Below are positions 55,186 through 64,000 of a stretch of DNA of 64,000 bases, in pieces. Origin of the DNA: Lamellibrachia satsuma (Eukaryota > Annelida > Polychaeta > Sabellida > Siboglinidae). The first letter of the stretch is position 1. Every line of letters starts with the position of its first letter. The stretch lies in NCBI GenBank assembly GCA_033239005.1, contig BSQZ01000035.1:4740501-4804500 (forward strand), written 5' to 3'. The translations under genes were made by a program, and so were the position numbers. The notes below the pieces were generated by a model. The model had not been told where the DNA came from, did not search any database, and was given only the letters and a program-made list of their open reading frames with translations.

Positions 55186-55231
<46 letters not shown>
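55186..55231. repeat. (TA)n microsatellite
   Basis: AT dinucleotide run. A shorter one is at 54797-54818. The stretch 55240-55700 is AT-rich and without a recognisable gene. Confidence 0.95.
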
Positions 55232-55233
<2 letters not shown>

Positions 55234-55704
55234 AGATTGTATTCAGGATTTTATATTGTGATTAAGATTTAATTGTGCTGTGTGGTATATGGTTATAATA
55301 GCAATTTTATATAATTTCTAATTCTTTCTTGGTTGGTTTCCCCCATCTTTGCTGTTATTTTGTTTATTAGATTTAGAATTGCATAAGTTACGTCACATCA
55401 TTTATGTATTGATTTTGAGGAAATTATAAATAAAAATACAAACTTTCTACATTATGTCTTTTGTCTTCTGCAAACTATCCATGATACCGGGTCGGAACGT
55501 TGTCCCACACGAATAACGAAAATAAATATATCTACATTATAACCAACAACTGTCTATAAATAATATATATACTATGATATCAGTACACATCACGGCAATG
55601 GACTGTACATACTAATCAAATATTACTTATAACTGATGAATTAAAATGACTATATTTATCAGGCAGAATTTGCTGATGATAATTTATAGTTTTTATATTT
55701 AAAT

Positions 55705-56239
55705 ATGTCGGACATAACTATAATAAAAAGGCCCGTTTTAGAAACAGGCCAAGATCGCTGTCAAAATAAGTCATTCCGACCATGCACCATGCAATATTGA
55801 ACATTATTGAGTCGATTATATAGCAGTTATCACAACACATAATACAACGTTTTATTTTACAAACACTTATTTCTGGCCAACATCACTCCCTCAAACAGGC
55901 CGAGAACACTGACTAGACAAGAAGAAGCTTTATCTAACGTCGGTTTTTATACACAATTACAGGCTGAGATCACTGCCACACAAGCCGAATTCATTGTAGG
56001 ACGCATATTTCTGGCCATTATCACACCCTCAAACAGGCCGAGATCACTAGCTATACAGGCCGAGATCACTGCTGTACAGGCCGAATTCACTGCCGTACAG
56101 GCCGAGGTCACTGGCCAAGTTCACCAAAACAGGCCGAGACCACCCACGCTGAGATCCCGAAAGGCCGAGATCACCCAGGCCGAGATCCCGAAAGGCCGAG
56201 ATCACCCAGGCCGAGATCCCGAAAGGCCGAGATCACTGT
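55705..56239. repeat. Right inverted array of (CA)GGCCGAGATCAC words
   Basis: About a dozen copies, dense from 56030 to 56239. They include three close repeats of AGGCCGAGATC(C/A)CGAAAGGCCGAGATCAC. They mirror 46885-47040. Confidence 0.8.
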
Positions 56240-59200
56240 GAAGCATATGTATATTTTTTTAATAAGTAATCACTAGACTGTACAATAAAACATTTTTATT
56301 TTGTGTTATGGACGAACATACCTGACGTGACCCAAATTGGAACCAGGACTACTTTAATCATGCTGAACTCACATAAATTATTTTTGATAGTTAGACTACT
56401 ATATGTCACTCCAGCTCATTACTACATTAAAAAATATGTAACAAAAGTCTTTGACATGAATAATTTTGTAATTCATGCAATGATATTGATACATCCATCA
56501 TATTTCCCTTTAGTACAACTGTTTTTCTTCAATATGGTACCCTATTTATATAGATAAACCAAATTAGAAAAACATTATGGTAAGGTTGACTATTTGGCGG
56601 AATTGCCCAGTAACACTAGCGTCGCGTTTCCCTTGTATTACGTACCTTCTGACAGTCGAAGAAAAGATGCATGACATAGGGCACGCTAGTCTCGTCTCGC
56701 CATGTTAGTTGGATAGAAATTTGCACATGTCATACTTATAAATATTGAAATGTATGCAAGTCATTAATTGTGAGATTATGTAAGTCATTAATTGTGAGAC
56801 TACGGATATATGTTTGTGGTAATTTACTTCTGATTCTTACAAAATTACCCACAAATGGAACCTTCATGCATTGTTGGGTGAGATTGTTGTATAGCTTCCA
56901 TATGCTGGAATATCACATATATAGGCGTCATTAAAAACATGCATTTTATTTATTTAAACATTCTGAGCCCCTAGAAACATCATGCCCATCTCACCTCCGA
57001 ACACCTCTGGAGATTTTCAATAAATAAAGAAAAAACATACATGTATTAGAAACAGTTCAATAAGAATTGTGAAATATTTGACACCACACTTTGTGGAAGA
57101 AAGAGAAACTTATTCTAAGTAGATATTTTCATATTTTATTGACAAACATGTTGCTGGAGAGATGAATAAATACATTAAGGTTATGTACTGTGTACACAGA
57201 CTGTCATCGTTGATTGGCGTATTACTGGCAGTTGACAAATTGAACCTGCAATCAATTATATGCACTGTTGTTTCTAAATCTTAAAATAAAGTACATATGT
57301 GCACCGACATTTATGTACCCAGAAATGTCAGCCACCCAGCTGGAAACCGTTAAACAGTCTACTGACAGGGGATAACCAACTCGTTGTCTACCTGTCTTCC
57401 ACACAGCAATACCAGGGCAGTTGTCATAGCACACAAGGTTCAGGCAGTAGTGACAGTGCTATGCTGGCCACTAGTCTTTGGTGCAATATATATACGTATG
57501 TGTACTTTGTGCATCATCTGTTCCAATGTACACATTAAACTGCGACTAACTGAAAACACAGGGTTATTGTTCCTATTTCTGTCTGTCTATCGGTCAGTCA
57601 GTCAGTCAGTCATACTAAATGTCTAAACATGGCACTGAAGAACTGCTACGAAGGAACTTCTATTTAACAAACTGTCACCCCACACACCTGAGAGCACACA
57701 GGCCTCAGGTCAACAAAGTATCTTTTGTATCTACAAAGCAGTGCATAATACACATTAAAGCTACTTTATGTTAAGGGCTCGGTCAACTAAATGTGCCTGG
57801 TTTCAGTATAATTATAAACTACAAGAGTATTTTTGGGGGCTGCTCCGATATGACAGTTTTTGCAAACTTTCAAAATACATGTTGGTGAAGCAATGTTTTG
57901 TACACATACCTTACAGAAGTAAAATATGACATATTCTGCCTGTTCAGCTATTGGATGCAGTGCCTGAAGACAAAGGTACAGATAATGTCCACACTTATGC
58001 ATAACAATACCATTAGCAATACATCAAATACAAACATGTACGTCTTATAAATACTATGCCAGATATATAATGCCTTTGCAATCAACTGCAGCTCATGGTT
58101 TGCTTCTAACATTATATTGATATGTTCTTAATTATTACTTGTTTTATCAGTTATAGTTGTGAAAGAGCAGTTATAAACTTGAGTGTGGTCACCAGTTACA
58201 AGCTGTCTATACAGTGCCATTGGCTGACAGCAGTGTTACACATTCATATCAAACGTATTTGACCAAACTTGCATTTCATTGTGGCTATACAAACTAAAGA
58301 GCAATGTGTGCAATTAAGCCAGAAATCTCAATCAGTAATGGGCAAAAATAAATTCAGCAAGACCAGCACAACAATCTGAGATCAACTTCATGTACCGGTT
58401 TCAATAGGTTTGCTGCAAGTATGAAACACAGGGTATATATTCAATAAAGTCACCATTTAAAGGTTAGCTATAAACAGCTTTAAATGAATTTTCTATTTGT
58501 GATACATACCACAGGTTCTTTCTATGATGGATGTTTTGACAATCTGAATTTTGTTTATTGGGGAGTGTTACAAACATGTAGTTTTCTTCTCTTTTATACA
58601 CATTTTAAATTACATAGAAAAACAAGTGTATATTTGGCATAAGGTAACACAGGAATACAAAGCAAATATTACAACATTAAAGCAACTGCAAGCTTTGTGG
58701 TGCTTGTCATATAGTAAAATCATCAGACTGAGCTGTGTACATTTTGTCACATGCAGTTACCAAAACTACTGCTCTTACAGAGCATGCAGGTCACATTGTC
58801 ATGCTTCCCGAGCACTGTATGAAGGTCTGTCACCATTCTAAATCATCAAGTCAGTATCTAAGCTGTGGGACAGTTTCTATGACTGACAGACTGGACATAG
58901 GACACATCAAAATAACCAGTGTCCATTGATTGTACGAAACTCAGACCAGTCGCCCTGGTGTGTGGACACGTGCACCAGCCAGGTCTTGACAAGTTCTACA
59001 CATGCTGCTGACGAGTCTCCCTGGCTGCCTCTGTGCCTCCCCAGTGCCAGGCTCTGGTGCTGCAGTCACAGCCTAGCTGTTCACGGGGATGTCTCCTCGT
59101 TCTGCTCGGAGTCGGATGCCTGCAGGGGCATTGAGTCCTGCACAGAGCAGTGAGAGTTGGAGCATGAGGCCAGTGGAAACACGTCTCTAGCAGACATGTA

Positions 59201-60300
59201 TAGAGCACAGGGTGGGTGAACCTTTGCCATGTACTAAATATATTCATGAAATGATTCTCATGATAGAAGCATCTTTCAAGAGATGGGTGACCTAAGCTTT
59301 CACCCAATTAAACTATGTAGTGTAAATCAGGTTATCATAGTACAAAGAAAATTAGCAAGATTGTTAGATATCTGGTCAGACAAAGGTTGAATTTCTGCCA
59401 ACAGATTCCTGTCATAAACTTAGTTTTAGCTGGTTTCTAACACTTTCTGTTGGCGGAAGGTAGCTGAAAGTGACAGAACCCTACAAACGATTATGCAACT
59501 CTGAGAAACACCTTGGTATGCTGTCTTACATGAACCCATATTGATGAAACTCACATTTCTTATGAACTCTTAAAGCTCTTAGAACTCAACCTTGAAATCC
59601 ACCATGAAAGGTTTTATTTCAAACACTTCATTTGTGGCAGGCGTGTCATGTGAGCATTTTGTGACATCACTTAGAGGATAGAAAATAGTGTAATTCCCAC
59701 TAAATTGACACAGCATGAATTCAGTATTTTTTATCATTACAATACTTAATTTTTTTTACCTACCAAAACATGTTTTTAGTTGCTACTGGAATTCAATAAC
59801 TTTTTTTAGGTACAAGGAATAAAGTTGCAATATACATATTTTTCCATTTGTGCCACTCCAAAGAAGAAATTCATGGCTTTTTGTGTATTTGCAGATGAAC
59901 CTTATATAATCAAGGATTAGTCCTAATTACAATTCTTTGTGATAAATGGTACAAAAGTCTAGTCTCTGAAAGTTTTATGACTTTTGGCATCATAAACCTG
60001 TTTTCATCGAGACGGTTTATACCGCATATATACCATCATGTGGCGTATATCATGCAACCCTGAGTGCATGAATGCAACCAGGATGTCTTTCATGCTGTTT
60101 TTACTGTTTATGCAATAATATTTTAGATAATGGCACAGAGAATTACTAATTTTAGGTAACTGACTCTTATGTGGCTTTTTTAATGTTATATAATAATTAA
60201 CAACTTTAAAAAAACATTTCTAAACAACCTTTGCAGTGCCAATAATGGCATGCAGAATTTTTTAAAACTATACAATATATGGAAATATTTATATACCCAT
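56240..60300. other. Long stretch without a recognisable gene
   Basis: AT-rich single-copy-looking DNA with no convincing frames. Possible exceptions are short and weak. A minus-strand exon at 59137-59081 (after CTCTGTGCAG, 18 codons rich in S/E/D ending in TGA) sits in the only GC-rich patch (58940-59190). Short open frames at 57790-58002 and 57252-57434 have no known motif. If real, the first would be the last exon of a host gene transcribed leftward. Confidence 0.5.
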
Positions 60301-60342
60301 TATCTAGTTCCATCTACACTGAATAGACCATGCACACACCAC

Positions 60343-60745
<403 letters not shown>

Positions 60746-61290
60746 GTAAAATCAAGAATCCTGTTGGTGGTTTACTCAGAATTTTTTCTAAAAGTGGGAG
60801 ATTCTGGTCATATATCCTGGCAGTTGACATGTTGACCTAGTAAACTGATAAGTTCCTGCACAGTTCTCAGAATTGGTTAACCTAGACTACCACTTCCTTG
60901 TGGACTGTTACCTTGTCGTGGTAAGGAGGCATGTGTACCCCTATGACCCCCCTGAGCTATACCAGTGGGAGGCAACTCCTGGCAGGTCCAACCACACCGG
61001 ACAGGTCTGGCGCGAGTGGTCAGACAAAGCACAGTCCAGCCACATCTCTTGATCATGGAGCCCCGGAGGAAAATGCGAAAAACTTGTGGGCACAGCGGCT
61101 TGGGCTAATCACCCACTCAGTTGTTATTGAAATCGATTACAGAAACCGAAACCATGAATACTCAACCACACCTCGATCTGAGCAAAGCAGGCTGTCCTGG
61201 AAGGGTGCGTATGAATCCCTTGGGTGAAAGCCGACAGGAAACCCAAGGGAGGAAGAGTCTGCTACAGCTCAAGTCAAAAATTAGAATTGG

Positions 61291-62415
61291 ATGTGGGAAT
61301 GTCAGGACACTGTACCAGGCAGGAAAACTGGCACAGCTCGCCAAAGAAATGAGCTGAACATCATTGGAGTCTGTGAAAACAGATGGAACACCTTTGAGAA
61401 GGTTACAACTAGCTCTGGAGAAACTTACTTGTATTCTGGGAATAAGAGAGAAGAAGATGCGCACACACATGGAGCAGGGCTGCTCCTCTCAAAGGATGCA
61501 GCAAAAAGTCTCATTGAATGGGAACCAGTCTCGGAGAGAATCATCACAGCCAGGTTTACATCAAAAGGTCGGAACATCACCATTATACATTGCTATGCAC
61601 CAACCAACTCTGCTGAATTTGAAGAGAAAGAGACCTTCTACCAACATCTACAAACAGTCACCCAAAAACTACCAAAGAGGGATATCCAAGTTGTTTTGGG
61701 GGATATGAATGCCAAGATTGGAAAGGATAATGACAACTGGAAAGGCACAATGGGGAAAGAAGGTCTGGGACAGATGAATGAGAACGGTCTCCTGTTTGCA
61801 GATTTCTGTACTCTCAATGAACTGATAATCGGAGGAACCCTCTTTCCACACAAGCCTACACACAAAGCCACATGGATATCCCCAGATTTACAGACGGAAA
61901 ACCAAATTGACCATATAACAATCACCAAGAAATGGAGGAGAGTGCTTCTAGACGTCAGAGTGAAAAGAGGAGCTGACATTAACTCTGACCACCTCCTTGT
62001 GGGTGAATTTAGGATGAAGCTAGCAGCAAAGAAGAAGACGGATAACAAGGTACAAAGAAGGTTTGAGATAAGAAAACTTCAAAATACTAAAATTAGACAG
62101 GAACTGGGAATCACACTATGGAACAGGTTCCAAGCATTGGAAGAGGGAAAAAACATTGATGAAAAGTGGACAAGATGCAAGAATGCAATTACCGACACCT
62201 GTGAACAAGTACTAGGCTGCTGGGAAGCTAGGAGGAAGGACTGGATTACAGACGACACCTGGGAAGCTATTGAGGCAAGGAGGGAGACTAAAATGAAACT
62301 CAACAAGGAAGCAGATGACACAAGGAAAAAAAACTGCAGCAGGAATACCAGGAAAGAAACAAAACAGTTAAAAAGAAGACAAAGAGGGACAAGAAAACAT
62401 ATGTCAAAAAACTAG
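61291..62415 (+). pseudogene. LINE endonuclease domain
   Basis: APE-type nuclease that nicks target DNA to prime reverse transcription. The frame reads NIIGVCENRW (the 'sEtRW' block), HGAGLLLSKDA, ITIIHCYAPTNSAE, QVVLGDMNAKIG (N and D of the catalytic centre), HKATWISPDLQTENQIDHI and VKRGADINSDHLLV (the final SDH). All blocks are present in order. The N-terminal start of the domain (GTWNVRTM-like; here GNVRTLYQAGKLAQ) is in another frame before 61357, so a frameshift lies near 61340. The frame is lost again in an A-tract near 62325 before the RT. Confidence 0.85.
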
Positions 62416-63990
62416 CAAACGAGGCTGAGATCGCAGCTAGGCAAAACAACTCTGGAGAGTTATACAAGATCACCAGACAGCTAGCAGGGAAGAACAAGAG
62501 CACTAGTCGCCCCATCAGGGACAAACAGGGAAACATTCTCACTAAGGAATATCTACAGTTACAATGCTGCAAAGAATATTTCCAAGATATCTTGAATAGG
62601 CCTCCACCAGATTCAATCCCAGACATTGAGGAAGCAACTGAAGACCTTAACATTAATTGTGGTAGGATATCCAAAGAGGAGATGAAGAGAGCCATCAAAA
62701 AGCTGAAGCTAGGCAAAGCACCTGGAATTGACAATATACCATCTGATGTCTTAAAAGCTGATATTGGGGCCACCACAGACGTTTTATACAGCGTGCTAAA
62801 TGAGATCTGGGATAAAAAGGAAATACCAACTGAATGGAAGACAGGTATGCTAGTTACAATCCCCAAGAAAGGCAACCTCAGTGAATGTAAGAACTGGAGT
62901 GGGATCATGCTTCTATCAGTGCCCAGTAAAATTCTCTGCCGTATCATCCTGGATAGGACACAAGAAACAGTTGACAAGAAGCTACGAAAGGAACAAGCTG
63001 GCTTTAGAAAGGATAAATCCTGCACAGATCACATTGCTACACTCAGGATTATCGTTGAACAATGCATTGAATGGCAGAGCTCCCTTTACATAAACTTTGT
63101 GGATTTCGAAAAAGCATTCGATAGTATAGATAGGACAGTTCTAAGGAAGCTCCTGAGGCACTATGGTTTACCCACAAAATTTGTAACCCTAATAAAGAAC
63201 ACGTACGAAGGTTTCACTGGTCATGTCATCGTTAATGGACAAGTTTCAGAAGGCTTCCAGATTGGAACTGGAGTACGACAGGGCTGCTTGCTATCTCCAC
63301 TGATCTTTCTGATTGCCATAGACTGGACAATGAAAAGATCCACAGAACACCATCGTACTGGTATCCAGTAGAACTTGTTCTCACAACTAGAAGACCTGGA
63401 TTTTGCAGATGATCTAGCACTACTCTCAGAAACCCATAAACACATGCAACAAAAAACAGAGAGGCTTCAAGAAAAAAGCAGCCAACTGGGTCTTAAGATC
63501 AATGTGGGAAAGACAAAGGTGATGAAAGTCAACAGCAGATCCGCTGAACCCATATCACTAGAAAGTGGTACTGTTGAGGAAGTACAAGACTTCATCTACC
63601 TCGGGAACAACATCAGTACAAATGGTGGAGCTGACAAAGATGTGGAGCTACGCATCAATAAGGCTCGCCATGCCTTCAGAACCCTACGCCCTGTATGGCT
63701 CTCTTCCCAACTATCCATAAACACTAAGATTCGCATTTTCAACACCAACGTTAAACCAGTTCTTCTCTATGGCTGTGAAATGTGGAAAACTACTCAAGTC
63801 TCTCAACAACAAACTCCAAGTCTTCATCAACAGTCGCCTCCGATACATTCTCAAGGTATGGTGGCCTAACAAAATATCAAATAAAGAGCTCTGGAAGAAA
63901 ACCAAACAGGAAGAAATAAACACTACAATCAAGAGGAGAAAATGGAGCTGGATTGGCCACACACTCAGAAAAGATCCAACAAATACAACC
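62415..63990 (+). pseudogene. LINE reverse transcriptase domain
   Basis: The main frame (62592-63371 and on) reads GKAPGIDNIPSDVLKAD, KKGNLSECKNWSGIMLLSVP, EQAGFRKDKSCTDHI, INFVDFEKAFDSIDR (motif A) and GVRQGCLLSPLIFLIAIDW (motif B). A TAG at 63369-63371 stands where Trp is usual. It continues in the same frame with LDFADDLALLSE (active site FADD, 63400) and the thumb VQDFIYLGNNIS and VKPVLLYGCEMW. Another frame change near 63785 leads to the C-terminal WSWIGHTLRKD block at the window end. It is therefore inactive unless the TAG is suppressed. Confidence 0.85.
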
Positions 63991-64000
63991 AAACAAGCAC

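Larger units (their letters stand above)
46885..56239. mobile_element. Candidate large DNA transposon bounded by GGCCGAGATCAC arrays
   Basis: The left boundary (about 46885-47040) and the right boundary (about 55705-56239) are inverted with respect to each other. The outermost left GTGATATCGGCCTTTCGGGATC corresponds to the right GATCCCGAAAGGCCGAGATCAC. Both continue as irregular arrays of a GTGATCTCGGCCTG word, with about a dozen copies on the right and fewer on the left, in the same order for the first 150 bp. No clear target duplication is seen at the ends. The interior holds a PHD-type gene, a MULE and a hAT derivative. It may be an old Mutator-like or unclassified element that captured a gene. 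Confidence 0.5.
60895..64000 (+). mobile_element. Endonuclease-RT LINE (CFDP2-like proteins), 3' end beyond window
   Basis: Non-LTR retrotransposon with an apparent 5' leader (60895-61290, beginning near CTTGTCGTGGTAAGGAGGC), an APE endonuclease and an RT. It continues to the last base of the window. Proteins of this type are often annotated as 'craniofacial development protein 2-like'. It is nearly full-length on the 5' side but carries several lesions. Confidence 0.85.

Noticed and set aside
59081..59137. Short last exon of a leftward host gene
   Set aside because: It has a good acceptor and a stop but only 18 codons and no partner exon in the window. It is mentioned in the gap description, not called.

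Overview
The window is a piece of an animal (metazoan) nuclear genome, probably from an invertebrate. Evidence for this is split coding exons with GT/AG borders, long CA/GT microsatellites, RNA polymerase II-type TATA boxes and AATAAA signals, LINE, Penelope, Gypsy, hAT, MULE, pogo and Polinton elements, and host-type DUF4806 and PHD-finger exons. The species cannot be fixed from the sequence. I see no rRNA, tRNA, CRISPR or bacterial feature.

Layout. (1) 0.4-9.0 kb: a DUF4806-type gene remnant carrying a LINE in its intron. It sits in a giant imperfect palindrome (arms about 841-4253 and 4466-8980), so exons 2-3 and the LINE occur twice in opposite orientation. (2) 9.0-10.3 kb: a GC-rich, NRF-1-motif-bearing segment and a minisatellite. 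(3) 10.3-31.9 kb: a triple nest. A Gypsy-type LTR element on the minus strand (LTRs 10312-10461 and 31772-31924) was broken by a Penelope-like element (28933-30026) and by a full-length Polinton/Maverick (10581-27848, about 155-bp terminal inverted repeats, exact 6-bp target duplication AACATA). (4) 32-39 kb: hAT and LINE fragments, microsatellites and a minisatellite. (5) 39.1-44.4 kb: a hAT element (8-bp duplication TCCCAGAT) holding a Gypsy element (5-bp duplication CTCGT). (6) 45-46.3 kb: a pogo/Tigger-like transposase remnant. (7) 46.9-56.2 kb: a segment bounded by inverted arrays of a GGCCGAGATCAC-like motif. It contains a decayed PHD-finger gene whose exon 4 was hit by a MULE (48663-52870, 9-bp duplication CTGTCACAG), plus a GC-rich hAT derivative (53243-54571, 8-bp duplication ATCGGTAT). 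(8) 56.3-60.9 kb: mostly featureless. (9) 60.9-64.0 kb: an endonuclease/reverse-transcriptase LINE running off the window.

The Polinton is the centrepiece. It has protein-primed PolB with N-terminal C2H2 fingers, a packaging ATPase, a chromodomain integrase, an adenain-like protease, major (double jelly-roll) and minor capsid proteins, a basic core-like protein, small membrane proteins and a conserved accessory protein, all on the plus strand from 16.3 to 27.1 kb. In its left third it carries an RPA-like zinc OB-fold protein and a spliced minus-strand gene with a thrice-repeated HR..W..VM.E motif. Capsid genes are open, whereas PolB, ATPase, integrase, protease and core genes carry frameshifts or stops. 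It is therefore a recently inactivated virus-like element, not an active one.
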